A DNA stretch of 64,000 nt from Clostridium sp. UBA4548 (GTDB taxonomy: Bacteria > Bacillota > Clostridia > Clostridiales > Clostridiaceae), in contig NZ_DGLI01000014.1 of NCBI RefSeq assembly GCF_002387895.1, forward strand, positions 1 to 64,000, given 5' to 3'. The stretch's first letter is position 1, and every line of letters starts with the position of its first letter. The notes beneath the pieces were generated by a model. That model had not been told where the DNA came from. It searched no databases and worked only from the letters and a program-made list of their open reading frames with translations. The translations under genes were made by a program, and so were the position numbers. This document shows, one piece after another, positions 48,854-57,690 of the stretch.

Positions 48854-50421
48854 TGAGTAATAAAATTGCTTGTTATATTCGCGTAAGTACGGAAAAAAGT
48901 GACCAACAAAAGTCTTTAGAACAACAAAGAGTTTTATTAGAAGAACAATATAAGGATAGAGAAATATTAATCTATTCTGATACAGGAACTGGAACAAGCT
49001 TTAAAAGAGCAGGATTTCAGCAACTTATGTATGATGCTGGACTTAACTCAAGGCAATTAAAAGATAGCAGAATGGTATTTGAAGTTGATTCTGAAAGAGA
49101 ACCTTTATTTAATGAAATTGTAGTTATTAATACTTCAAGATTTGCTAGAAATATTGCTATTATTGATGTTTTAAGGGTTCTATGGAATCATAAAAAAGTT
49201 AATGTTAAATTTCTTGATGTTCAAAAAAATAGTAGTGATGTTAATGATATGATTTTGCTTCAAATGTTCTTTGCTATGGCAGAGAATGAAGTTAAAGAAA
49301 CATCAGTAAGAACTAAAAGAGGTAATAAAACGACTATTCTTCAAAATAGGATTAGAAATAATTCTATATTTGGGTGGGATTTCGATAGGAAAACAAATTC
49401 ACTCCTAAGGAATGAAAATGAAGCAAAAGTAGTTGAATTTATCTTTAAGGCATCTTTAAATAATGGACTAAAAATGACTGCAAAACTAGCTAATCAAATG
49501 GGTTACAGAACAAAGAAAGGTAACCTATGGACAGATAGCACAATAAAAACGATGATTGTGAACCCAAAGTACAAAGGGCATAATGTAAGAAATAAATTTA
49601 ATAATGTAAATTTATTTACTGAAAGTAAAACTAAGTATGTTAAAAAGGAAAATTGGATAGTTCAGCAAAATGATAGAATAGAACCCTTGGTTACAGCGGA
49701 ATTATGGGAAGATGTTCAAAAAGCTTTATCCAATAGATGTATTGCAGGTAATAAAGGACAAAATGCTAGAATTTATGATACTAGGGGTAAGCTCAAATGT
49801 GCAAAATGTGGAGCATCATATGTTAGATGTGTAGAAACTAAAGTATCTGATAAGGCTAATCAACTGCATTATCTTATCTGTTCTCATAAGAAAAAATATA
49901 CTAAGACATATTGTAGTGCTGAAAACATTAATATAGAAGTCCTAGATAACTATATTGAGAAACAAAGGAAAGTTTACTACAAGAATATACAACTACAAAT
50001 TCAGCTAAAAATTATAAGTCTACAAGATGAATTAAGCAATTTAAATGATGATAACAATTCTAATATAGTCTTTAAAATCCAAGAGGAAGAAATGGAACTG
50101 GAAAGGCTAAAGTCTAAATTAGAAAGCTTAATTGAGAACTTCATTTCAACATCTAAAACTATGCAAAGTGTTATAGAAAAGAAAATAAAAGAACTTGAGG
50201 TAAGGATTCAATCAAAAGATGAAGAAATAGAAAGATTAAAACTTATAAATACAGATAAGGAAAAGCACATTAGGGATATCAACCATAAAATTTCAAAATT
50301 AAAAGGTGAATTACTAATGGCTCATGACAAGGAATTAACTCGTACAGAATGGCTAGATAAAGTAGAAAAAATATTGATAGGTGGAAAAAAAGATATTAAA
50401 GCTGTATATAATCTTGATTAA
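48853..50421 (+). CDS. large serine recombinase (integrase)
   Basis: A 522-residue large serine recombinase. The resolvase domain (about 1-155) has the catalytic Ser12 in CYIRVSTEKS and the NTSRFARN arginine motif. The recombinase domain (about 165-270) reads GWDFDRKTNSLLRNENEAKVVEFIFKA...DSTIKTMIVNPKYKGH. A zinc ribbon CAKCGASYVRCVETK...CSHKKKYTKTYC (about 315-360) and a long coiled coil complete the plan. Such enzymes integrate and excise elements at short att sites without host factors. It lies at the right end of the element, as is usual. A short conserved-box insertion (DSEREPLFNEI) lengthens the catalytic domain a little. Confidence 0.93.
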   Translation: MSNKIACYIRVSTEKSDQQKSLEQQRVLLEEQYKDREILIYSDTGTGTSFKRAGFQQLMYDAGLNSRQLKDSRMVFEVDSEREPLFNEIVVINTSRFARNIAIIDVLRVLWNHKKVNVKFLDVQKNSSDVNDMILLQMFFAMAENEVKETSVRTKRGNKTTILQNRIRNNSIFGWDFDRKTNSLLRNENEAKVVEFIFKASLNNGLKMTAKLANQMGYRTKKGNLWTDSTIKTMIVNPKYKGHNVRNKFNNVNLFTESKTKYVKKENWIVQQNDRIEPLVTAELWEDVQKALSNRCIAGNKGQNARIYDTRGKLKCAKCGASYVRCVETKVSDKANQLHYLICSHKKKYTKTYCSAENINIEVLDNYIEKQRKVYYKNIQLQIQLKIISLQDELSNLNDDNNSNIVFKIQEEEMELERLKSKLESLIENFISTSKTMQSVIEKKIKELEVRIQSKDEEIERLKLINTDKEKHIRDINHKISKLKGELLMAHDKELTRTEWLDKVEKILIGGKKDIKAVYNLD

Positions 50422-50575
50422 TTTTTTTGCTTATTATTCTGTCATAAAGGTATAAGAAATGGACGACTAAAATAGTATAAGAAATAGCATATATATTAGT
50501 TGACTTTTAAGAGATAGAAGATGAATATTATATTCCTATTCATTCAATAAAACATATAATTTATAAAAAGTGATT

Positions 50576-50605
50576 AAATAGGGTTACCAATTGGTAACCC
50601 TATTT
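50576..50605. terminator. perfect 30-bp palindrome, two-way terminator
   Basis: AAATAGGGTTACCAA (50576-50590) is followed directly by its exact complement TTGGTAACCCTATTT (50591-50605). It marks the passage from the element to the flanking genes. Confidence 0.75.
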
Positions 50606-50687
50606 CTATAAATGATACAGAAACATGTTTGATCTTGAATGAGCTATATTAAAACAATAGAATAGAGTAAGAATGGAGGTTATAAAA

Positions 50688-51422
50688 ATGAAACAAAACA
50701 AATATGATGATAAAAGTTTTTTTGATAAATATAGTAATATGGAGCGTTCAAAAAGTGGACTTGAAGGTGCTGGAGAGTGGCATGAGCTTAAGAAAATGCT
50801 ACCAGATTTTCAAGGCAAAAGAGTTTTAGATTTAGGTTGTGGTTTTGGATGGCATTGCAGATATGCAATAGAAAATGGTGCAAAGTCGGTCATTGGAATT
50901 GATATTTCACAAAAGATGTTAAATGAGGCAAGAAGCAAAACAAAATCAGAAAAAATCCAGTATATATGTATGCCAATAGAGAATATTGATTTTCCGGACA
51001 GTTCCTTTGATGTTATTATAAGTTCATTAGCACTTCATTATATTCAATCCTTTGATGATGTTTTAAGCAAAATAAGCAAGTGCATTTCAAATGGCGGAGA
51101 AATTATTTTCTCTGTGGAACATCCGATTTTTACTGCACAAGGGACACAAGATTGGTATTATGATGACAAAGGTAATATCATGCATTGGCCAGTTGACAAA
51201 TATTTTACTGAAGGTGTCCGTAATGCAAATTTCTTAGGTGAGGACGTTATAAAATATCATAGAACTTTGACAACATACTTAAATAGCCTTATAAAAGCAG
51301 GATTTGAAATAACAAGGATTATTGAACCAAAACCAACTGAGGATTTGATTTATACTATTCCTGGAATGTTGGATGAATTACGCAGACCAATGATGTTGCT
51401 TGTATCTGCAATAAAGAGGTAA
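50688..51422 (+). CDS. class I SAM-dependent methyltransferase
   Basis: A 244-residue methyltransferase of the Methyltransf_11 type. Motif I RVLDLGCGFGWHCRYAIENGA is near residue 48, the acidic Asp in IGIDIS follows, and FPDSSFDVIISSLALHYI is the post-II region. A C-terminal segment VEHPIFTAQGTQDWYYDDKG...YHRTLTTYLNSLIKAGFEI is common in Clostridium small-molecule or lipid methyltransferases of unknown substrate. GGAGG (7 bases upstream) sets ATG 50688 rather than ATG 50673. Confidence 0.85.
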   Translation: MKQNKYDDKSFFDKYSNMERSKSGLEGAGEWHELKKMLPDFQGKRVLDLGCGFGWHCRYAIENGAKSVIGIDISQKMLNEARSKTKSEKIQYICMPIENIDFPDSSFDVIISSLALHYIQSFDDVLSKISKCISNGGEIIFSVEHPIFTAQGTQDWYYDDKGNIMHWPVDKYFTEGVRNANFLGEDVIKYHRTLTTYLNSLIKAGFEITRIIEPKPTEDLIYTIPGMLDELRRPMMLLVSAIKR

Positions 51423-51630
51423 TAAGAAAGTGGTTGGTATATCACTTTCAGAGAATGTTTTCTTTTATCAGTAGTGTAGCACTGTCAGAATATATTCGTT
51501 GAGGATTACTGCTACTTTTTATTTGCTTTGGTAAATTGTATTTGTAATGTCATTGAAGTATAATGCTAGGGTGCATTTACAATAAATAAGCAAAATATTT
51601 ATCTATTAATTTATTTTAGGAGGGATTATT

Positions 51631-52038
51631 ATGAGCATAAAGATGATGCATCATGTTTGTATCCAAACTGAAAAATATAATGAATCACTTGAATTTTACA
51701 CTAAAATTTTGGGATTTGAATTAGTTTCAGAAACACCAAATTTTCATAACCGAGCGTTTAATACCTGGTTAAGGCTAGGAGAATTTATGATTGAGTTGCA
51801 GACTGGTAAAAAAGAAGAGAAATTAAATAGCTGGAGTTCATCAAATGAAGGAATAGTACATATGTGTTTTTTAGTGGATAATGTTTTAGAGGAGCTTGAT
51901 AGAATAAAGAAATTAGGATACAACAGCTTCAAGATAAAAGATGGAGAAATAGTGTATAAAGTTGAAGACGGTTATCTATTTAAAATTAAAGCACCAGAAG
52001 GTACAGAATTTGAGATAAGAGATTTACTGATAAGTTAG
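51631..52038 (+). CDS. VOC (glyoxalase/dioxygenase fold) protein
   Basis: A 135-residue VOC-superfamily protein with two beta-alpha-beta-beta-beta units. The first has MHHVCIQTEKYNESLEFYTKILGFELV with His at position 7 or 8 as metal ligand. The second starts GIVHMCFLVDN and ends GTEFEIRDLL, which supplies a His and a Glu. Members include glyoxalase I and antibiotic-modifying enzymes; the substrate is unknown. AGGAGG precedes the ATG. Confidence 0.8.
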   Translation: MSIKMMHHVCIQTEKYNESLEFYTKILGFELVSETPNFHNRAFNTWLRLGEFMIELQTGKKEEKLNSWSSSNEGIVHMCFLVDNVLEELDRIKKLGYNSFKIKDGEIVYKVEDGYLFKIKAPEGTEFEIRDLLIS

Positions 52039-52058
52039 TAGAATATCAGAAGTATTAA

Positions 52059-52104
52059 AAAAACTAACAGCAATACTCATTAATATTGCTATTAGTTTTT
52101 ATTT
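52059..52104 (+). terminator. terminator of the VOC gene
   Basis: AAAAACTAA (52059-52067) plus GCAATA pair with ATATTGC plus TTAGTTTTT (52092-52100), followed by ATTT. Confidence 0.75.
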
Positions 52105-52118
52105 AACTATCTTTAATA

Positions 52119-52742
52119 TTATTTTTTACATTTTATAAAAGTAAAAGTCATTGGAGGCTTATCATTTTTATGGCCATCCTGCTCGTCAATTTCTGAAACT
52201 TCTACTAATCCATACTTTTCAAATTCTTGTTTTACTGAGTCAGCATCATAAAAAAATAGTTTTACCCCATAGGTGGTCTCAAAATAATCTTTAGCTAATT
52301 GTGTACCTTTTCCGTACATTGGAGCTTTTTTTGAAACTGCTGTGAATATCATATACCCATTTGGTTTTAGCTGGTTAAAGCAGTCTTTTATTAATTTGCT
52401 TCTTTCATCTTCATTTAATAAGTGGATAAGCCCATAACAGAAGATGCCATCATAAAGTTTGTCATCAAAAGGCATATCTGTTACTGAACCATGATAAATC
52501 TTAGCGTCAAGTCCATTTTGTTCTGCTAAATCAATGGCTGTTTTTGATATTTCAATACCAGTTACATTAATTCCATTGTCAGAGAAAATCTTTGCATTTC
52601 TTCCATAACCAATGCCTGGTATTAATATATCTTTAGCATTTTCCTTAAGAAAAAGGTCTTTTGCTAAGATAGCTGAGTGTGAAGGCTCAAGGCCCCACAT
52701 CATTTGTTTTTCTATAAAACTTGCTTCCCAAAATTCAGTCAT
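52119..52742 (-). CDS. class I SAM-dependent methyltransferase, thiopurine/tellurite type
   Basis: A 207-residue protein. FWEASFIEKQMMWGLEPSHSA near the start and the SAM motif DILIPGIGYGRNAKIFSDNGINVTGIEIS (about 37-65) resemble the thiopurine/tellurite-resistance methyltransferase group, where GxGxGRN replaces the classic GxGxG. YDGIFCYGLIHLL is the post-II motif. AAAGGAG precedes the ATG at 52742; upstream in-frame codons lack a site. The substrate is unknown. Confidence 0.8.
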   Translation of the reverse strand: MTEFWEASFIEKQMMWGLEPSHSAILAKDLFLKENAKDILIPGIGYGRNAKIFSDNGINVTGIEISKTAIDLAEQNGLDAKIYHGSVTDMPFDDKLYDGIFCYGLIHLLNEDERSKLIKDCFNQLKPNGYMIFTAVSKKAPMYGKGTQLAKDYFETTYGVKLFFYDADSVKQEFEKYGLVEVSEIDEQDGHKNDKPPMTFTFIKCKK

Positions 52743-52834
52743 ACATATTTCTCCTTTAAGTTTATTTACACTAAGTAGTGCAGAAGTTTTCACTAGTATA
52801 TAGAGTTTATTCTGAATATAAGTGTGGCTACTTT

Positions 52835-54658
52835 CTATGCTAACCCTGTTCTAAACTGACTATTATATAAATCTGCATAGAAACCACCCTTTTCAATAAG
52901 CACATTATGAGTTCCTATTTCAACAATTTTTCCATCCATTAAAACTATTATCTTATTAGCACTTTTAATAGTACTCAACCTATGAGCTATAACAAAAGTA
53001 GTTTTCCCCTTCATTAGATTTAGTAAAGCCTTTTGAATTTCCATCTCTGTACGAGTGTCGATGGAAGAGGTGGCTTCATCTAATATTAATATAGAGGACT
53101 TAGCTAGACTTGCTCTTGCAATAGCTAAAAGCTGTCTTTGGCCATGGGATAAATCATTACCATTGTCAGATAAGACGGTGTTATATCCATTAGGCAGCTG
53201 CATAATAAAATTATGAGCATTTGCTAGCTTGGCTGCTTCTATAACCTGTTCATCACTTGCTGTAATATTTCCATATCTTATGTTTTCCATAACAGTTTCT
53301 GAAAATAGGAAAGTGTCTTGGAGTACCATGGATACGTTTTGTCGTAGGCTTTCCTTTTTTATAGTGTTTATATCCTTACCATCAATAGATATTCTTCCGC
53401 TATCGATGTGATAAAAGTTGGTTAATAAGTTTATTATAGTGGTTTTACCAGAACCAGTAGGTCCTACCACCGCAACTAAGATGCCTTTTTCTGCTTCTAA
53501 GCTCAAGTTTTCTAAGATTTTTTTATCCTTAGTATAAGAGAAATTTACCTTTTCAAATTTCACATTACCTTCAAGAGATTTAATGTCTTCAGCATTTAAA
53601 GCATCTTTTTCCTTGTCCTCATCTATAATGTCAAAAACTCTTTCCCCACCGGCTAAGGCACTTTGTATAGTATTAAACAAGTTTAATATTTCATTGATTG
53701 GTCTAGTAAAGCTTCTCATATAAATAATAAAGGTTAGAATGATTCCTACAGTTAAACCACCCTTACCAGAGATAGCTAGGTATCCACCAAAAACTGCTAC
53801 TATAAGATAGGATAAATTATTTATAAAGTTATTTACTGGCCCCATAAATCCAGAAAAGCCTTGAGCAAAAATTGCACTATTAGTCAGCCTTTTATTTATC
53901 TCTGCAAATTGATCCTTTACTCTTTCCTCTTCTGAAAATAAAATTACAGTTTTTTGTGCTGAAATTATTTCTTCAATATAGCCATTAAGATTACCTAGCT
54001 CCCTTTGCTGTTTTACAAAGAAAGGTTGAGTTTTTGTTACAAGAACTTTTGTAATAATCAGCATAAGTGGAGTGGTAATAAGGGTAACCACAGTAAGAGA
54101 AGGACTTAGTATAAGCATAGCAATAAGCATGCCCACTATATTTATAATCCCTGAGAAAAATTGAGTTACACTTTGGGATAGGGTCATACTAATATTGTCT
54201 ACATCATTAGTTAACCTACTCATAATATCCCCACTAGAATGGGTATCAAAATATTTTAAAGGAAGACTTTGAATACTTACAAATAAATCCTTTCTAATAT
54301 TTGAAGAGGTAAGTTGAGAAATATAAACCATTAATCTATTTTGGAAGAAGGTAGCTGCAATGTTTATAAGGTATATGATACCTAAAACCAAGCAAATATA
54401 GGCAAGACCAGTTAAATCTTTATTTTGAATATATTTGTCTATGGCATAGCCATTAATCCTTGTTCCCACAATGGAAGTTATGGTTACTATGAAAGAAAGG
54501 GTAAAGATAATAGCTAGAGCCCACTTTTTACTACCTAAATATCGAAGAATTCGCCAGGTAGTTCCTACAGGATCCTTTAGTTTTTCTTTTTTTCTATTGA
54601 ATCTACTGCTGTGGTCAACTCCAGGTCTTTGTATTGAAAATTCCTTTTGACTAGCCAA
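52835..54658 (-). CDS. multidrug-type ABC exporter, second subunit
   Basis: A 607-residue half-transporter with an N-terminal extension (IQRPGVDHSSRFNRKKEKLKDP) typical of the longer partner in YheI/YheH- or LmrCD-like pairs. Six helices (about 45-330) are followed by Walker A GPTGSGKTT, signature LSHGQRQLLAIARA (LSHG variant), Walker B ILILDEATSSID and H-loop IAHRLST. The catalytic Glu after Walker B is present. The TTG start overlaps the previous gene by 8 bases, so translation is coupled. It probably exports drugs or lipophilic peptides. Confidence 0.88.
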   Translation of the reverse strand: MASQKEFSIQRPGVDHSSRFNRKKEKLKDPVGTTWRILRYLGSKKWALAIIFTLSFIVTITSIVGTRINGYAIDKYIQNKDLTGLAYICLVLGIIYLINIAATFFQNRLMVYISQLTSSNIRKDLFVSIQSLPLKYFDTHSSGDIMSRLTNDVDNISMTLSQSVTQFFSGIINIVGMLIAMLILSPSLTVVTLITTPLMLIITKVLVTKTQPFFVKQQRELGNLNGYIEEIISAQKTVILFSEEERVKDQFAEINKRLTNSAIFAQGFSGFMGPVNNFINNLSYLIVAVFGGYLAISGKGGLTVGIILTFIIYMRSFTRPINEILNLFNTIQSALAGGERVFDIIDEDKEKDALNAEDIKSLEGNVKFEKVNFSYTKDKKILENLSLEAEKGILVAVVGPTGSGKTTIINLLTNFYHIDSGRISIDGKDINTIKKESLRQNVSMVLQDTFLFSETVMENIRYGNITASDEQVIEAAKLANAHNFIMQLPNGYNTVLSDNGNDLSHGQRQLLAIARASLAKSSILILDEATSSIDTRTEMEIQKALLNLMKGKTTFVIAHRLSTIKSANKIIVLMDGKIVEIGTHNVLIEKGGFYADLYNSQFRTGLA

Positions 54659-56381
54659 TTTTCTTCACATCCTCTCCTAGCTGTGAAATAGCTATACTTC
54701 TATAAATTTCATTGTTATTCATTAAATAGTCATGGGCACCAATGGCACTAATTTCACCATTATCAATTACAATAATTTTATCTGCATCCATAACTCCTGA
54801 AATCCTTTGAGCAATAACAATCATAGTTTTATTCTTAAGTCTTTTCTTTATGGAGTTTTGAAGTCTTGCTTCTGTTGCCATGTCTAGTGCACTAGTTGAA
54901 TCATCCATGATGAAGATTTTACTATTTTTTATCAATGCTCTAGCTATGCAAATACGCTGCTTTTGACCACCTGAAAGATTGTGACCTCTTTGTTCAATAT
55001 TACTTTGAAAATCCTTTTCTTTCTTCATTATAAAGTCATAAGCTTCTGCATCCTTGGAAGTTTCAATGAGCATATTTTCATCAGCTGATAAGTTACCAAA
55101 CTTTATGTTATCCTCTATGGTTCCAGAGAAGATAGTGTTTTCCTGAGAAACTAGACTTATATTTTCTCTAAGTTGTTTTAGGTTTATATCTTTTATATTC
55201 ATTCCACCTATTAGTACTTCCCCCTCTGTAGCATCGTATAACCTTGCAATGAGGCTTACTAAAGTGCTTTTACCAGAACCTGTGCTTCCAATTATACCAA
55301 CCTTTTCTCCTTGGTTAATGTTAAAGTTAATGTGTTTTAATACGTATTCACTGGTCTCGTTATACTTAAAGGAAACATTTTTAAATTCTATTTCATAGTT
55401 ATCAAAGTTTCTAGCTTGTTCCTTATTCTCAATAGAGGGAACCATAGAAAACACTTTATTGATTCTATCTGCAGAGGCCTTTGCACGAGAATAGTTAATT
55501 ACTATGGTTATTAAGGCTATAAGAGAATTCATGGTTTGAGTAATATAATTTATAAAAGCCATTATAATACCTACTTGAAGAAGGTCTTTACTCACCATAA
55601 TACCCCCAAACCAAATAACAGCTATTACAGTAAGGTTCATTACAAAAGACACTATTGGCCAAAGAATCATATTTACATTTTGTGCTTTAATGTTTGCATT
55701 TTTTAGCTCCTCATTAGCTAGGTTAAACCTATGAAGCTGTTTATCTATAATATTGAATACTTTTATTACCTTTACTCCTAAGATATTTTCCCTCATAACA
55801 AGATTTATGTTATCAAGTTTGCTTTGAAGCAGTAGAAAAAGGGGGTAAGAATACTTTAGTATGAAAATTATTGCAAGAATTATTATAGGTAAGGCAATTA
55901 AATATATGGTTGCAAGTTTTGGGCTAAGGTAATAGGACATTATAATACTGCCTATGCAAAGGAAGGGGGCTCTAACCATTATTCTTAAGGCAGTGAGCAT
56001 CATGTTTTGAACTTGTGTTACATCATTAGTTAACATTGTAATTAGTGAGGAAGTTTTTAAGGCATCAATTTCATGAAAGGATAAGGTTTGGATTTTATTA
56101 AATAATCCTTGTCTTAAATTTTCACCTAGCTTCATGGTAGCAATGGAGGCAAAAAAGGAGCAGCCACTGCCACCTATTAATCCAAGAAATGCAGCTAAAA
56201 GCATTTTACCTCCTATAGATAAAATATAGGGTGTGTTGCCACCAGCTACACCAACATCTATTATTTGGGACATAAAAGTTGGCTGCATTAAATCCATAGA
56301 AACCTCTAGGAGCATCATTAAAGGTGCAATAATTGCGCAAAGAATTGCACTACCTTTTAAAAATCTTAATAGCTTAAGCAT
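54651..56381 (-). CDS. multidrug-type ABC exporter, first subunit
   Basis: A 576-residue half-transporter. Helices occupy about 10-310. Walker A is GSTGSGKST, the signature LSGGQKQRICIARA and Walker B IFIMDDSTSALD. The residue after the Walker B Asp is Asp, not the catalytic Glu, so one ATP site of the heterodimer is degenerate, as in LmrCD, BmrCD and TM287/288. The ATG at 56381 overlaps the MarR gene end by 8 bases and is preferred over two earlier in-frame ATG codons that overlap the AAAGGAAG site. Expression is probably under MarR control. Confidence 0.88.
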   Translation of the reverse strand: MLKLLRFLKGSAILCAIIAPLMMLLEVSMDLMQPTFMSQIIDVGVAGGNTPYILSIGGKMLLAAFLGLIGGSGCSFFASIATMKLGENLRQGLFNKIQTLSFHEIDALKTSSLITMLTNDVTQVQNMMLTALRIMVRAPFLCIGSIIMSYYLSPKLATIYLIALPIIILAIIFILKYSYPLFLLLQSKLDNINLVMRENILGVKVIKVFNIIDKQLHRFNLANEELKNANIKAQNVNMILWPIVSFVMNLTVIAVIWFGGIMVSKDLLQVGIIMAFINYITQTMNSLIALITIVINYSRAKASADRINKVFSMVPSIENKEQARNFDNYEIEFKNVSFKYNETSEYVLKHINFNINQGEKVGIIGSTGSGKSTLVSLIARLYDATEGEVLIGGMNIKDINLKQLRENISLVSQENTIFSGTIEDNIKFGNLSADENMLIETSKDAEAYDFIMKKEKDFQSNIEQRGHNLSGGQKQRICIARALIKNSKIFIMDDSTSALDMATEARLQNSIKKRLKNKTMIVIAQRISGVMDADKIIVIDNGEISAIGAHDYLMNNNEIYRSIAISQLGEDVKKIG

Positions 56382-56805
56382 TATCATCTTCCTTTCCATC
56401 TAAGTTACTTTGAATTCTATCTAATAATTCAATAGCCTGAAGCTTTTCTTCTTCTGAAAAACCCTTAAAACAAAGATCATCTATTTTGTTAAATATGACT
56501 CCTACCTGTTTTTGAGCCTTTACTCCCTTATCAGTTAAAAAGACGTTTAAAATTCTTCGGTTTTCGCTATTTTGACTTCTATAAATAAGTTCTGCTTTTT
56601 CCATGTTAGCAAGCACACTAGTTACAGTTGCTGGTTTAATCCTACAATTGTCCGCAATATCCTTTTGAATGCATCCATTATTCTTTGCAAGAAAACTAAG
56701 TATTTTAGGCTGTCCTTCAGTTAAGTCAATCTTAGCAAACTCCCTGAAAGCAAGCTTTCTATGAGTTTTTGATAGTTTTATAATTGCTTTATGTAATTCT
56801 TTCAT
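56374..56805 (-). CDS. MarR-family transcriptional regulator
   Basis: A 143-residue winged-helix protein. The recognition region IQKDIADNCRIKPATVTSVLANMEKAELIYRSQNSENRRILNVFLTDKG is classic MarR, with the wing at SENRRI. Long N- and C-terminal helices form the dimer part. It is first in the operon with the two exporter genes, the common layout of self-regulated drug pumps. GGAGG precedes the ATG at 56805. Tandem repeats upstream (56847-56876) are a likely operator. Confidence 0.92.
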   Translation of the reverse strand: MKELHKAIIKLSKTHRKLAFREFAKIDLTEGQPKILSFLAKNNGCIQKDIADNCRIKPATVTSVLANMEKAELIYRSQNSENRRILNVFLTDKGVKAQKQVGVIFNKIDDLCFKGFSEEEKLQAIELLDRIQSNLDGKEDDNA

Positions 56806-56846
56806 AATTACCTCCAAAAATAATATTTAATACTTAGACTTCAAAT

Positions 56847-56876
56847 AGTTAAGTATCTAATAGTTAGATATCTAAT
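56847..56876 (-). promoter_or_regulatory. tandem operator-like repeats of the MarR operon
   Basis: Two adjacent 15-bp units read AGTTAAGTATCTAAT (56847-56861) and AGTTAGATATCTAAT (56862-56876 with the first T shared in phase). The second contains the perfect palindrome TTAGATATCTAA (56864-56875). They lie 40 bases before the MarR start codon. Confidence 0.55.
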
Positions 56877-56889
56877 TTAATTTTACCAC

Positions 56890-57272
56890 ATTTTTTTTTC
56901 AGCTGTAAAGCCTTCCACGGGAAAAAAATATTTTCTTCATCCTCAAAAAGTTTTAAGAAAACTAAGACAGGATTAGGTATAGGTAAGTATTGAATTTAGT
57001 TTTTATAAATTTATAACATGAAAAAAGTTAGTAATAAATGCAAGGGAACAAAGGGGTGGAGGTAAATTGCTATAAAGTGACTCTAGGGGATACAAATACC
57101 TGGATGAAATTACTTTGGATTTAAAAACTCATATAAATTCAATGTAGATTGAATTTATAGATAAACTTTCTGTAAAAAACCAAAGTATCATATGAATGTT
57201 TTTTAACCTATAAAAATAAATAAATCTTTGTAAAAAATCTTTAATTATAATAATAAGACAAGTATGCAAGCA
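56890..57272. other. intergenic region between MarR and PadR genes
   Basis: About 380 bases without a gene. A 15-codon frame at 57019 has no ribosome binding site. Nothing else was recognised before the PadR promoter. Confidence 0.4.
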
Positions 57273-57273
57273 A

Positions 57274-57332
57274 TTGACAAATATATCATTAAATGATATA
57301 TTATATTTAAGGATATATCATTTAATGATATA
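57274..57332 (+). promoter_or_regulatory. PadR-operon promoter with two palindromic operators
   Basis: TTGACA (57274-57279), a 17-base spacer and TATATT (57297-57302) form a near-consensus promoter. The palindrome ATATATCATTAAATGATATA (57281-57300) fills the spacer and -10. A second copy, ATATATCATTTAATGATATA (57313-57332), covers the transcription start. Bound regulator would block the polymerase. Confidence 0.78.
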
Positions 57333-57352
57333 AAAAGATTAAGGAGAATTTT

Positions 57353-57673
57353 ATGCCAAGAAAAGATTCAATTGATATTGGGGAATTAACAGATTCAGCT
57401 TTTTACATTTTATCTAGTGTTATTGAAGAAAAGCATGGCTATCTAATTATGAAAACTATTGAAAAGTTTACTAATAATGAGGTTAGTATTGGCCCTGCAT
57501 CACTTTACACCACGTTAAAAAAACTTTTAGCAGCGGAGTTAGTGGAATTAAGTGCCGACACTGATGAAAGTAAAAAAGTATACAAAATTACAGACAAGGG
57601 TACAGAAATGCTAAAAAAAGAAATTGAAAGAAAAAAGCAAATGGTTAAATTTGCAGAGAATTTTTTAGGGTAG
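57353..57673 (+). CDS. PadR-family transcriptional regulator
   Basis: A 106-residue winged-helix protein of the short PadR type (PadR-s2). LTDSAFYILSSVIEEKHGYLIMKTIEKFTNNEVSIGPASLYTTLKKLLAAELVEL is the canonical N-terminal domain, with GPASLYTTLKKL as recognition helix, followed by one C-terminal dimer helix. AAGGAG precedes the ATG. The paired palindromes at 57281-57332 are probably its own operators. It is followed after 17 bases by a DUF2812 gene, a frequent PadR partner. Confidence 0.92.
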   Translation: MPRKDSIDIGELTDSAFYILSSVIEEKHGYLIMKTIEKFTNNEVSIGPASLYTTLKKLLAAELVELSADTDESKKVYKITDKGTEMLKKEIERKKQMVKFAENFLG

Positions 57674-57690
57674 AAAAAGGGGGTATTTTT

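Larger units (their letters stand above)
39496..50454. mobile_element. capsid-encoding phage satellite-like element (boundaries tentative)
   Basis: About 11 kb that carries prohead protease, small terminase, portal and major capsid genes on the minus strand. A putative replication block follows, and a DNA-binding protein gene and a large serine recombinase lie on the plus strand. Large terminase, tail, tape measure, holin and endolysin genes are absent. The size and content match capsid-forming phage-inducible islands, which use helper tails. The 8-mer AGGTATAA (39496-39503 and 50447-50454) just outside the terminal genes is a weak candidate for att cores. A decayed prophage is the alternative. 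Confidence 0.5.

Noticed and set aside
39496..50454. Complete prophage
   Set aside because: No large terminase, tail, tape-measure, holin or endolysin gene is present between the head genes and the recombinase.
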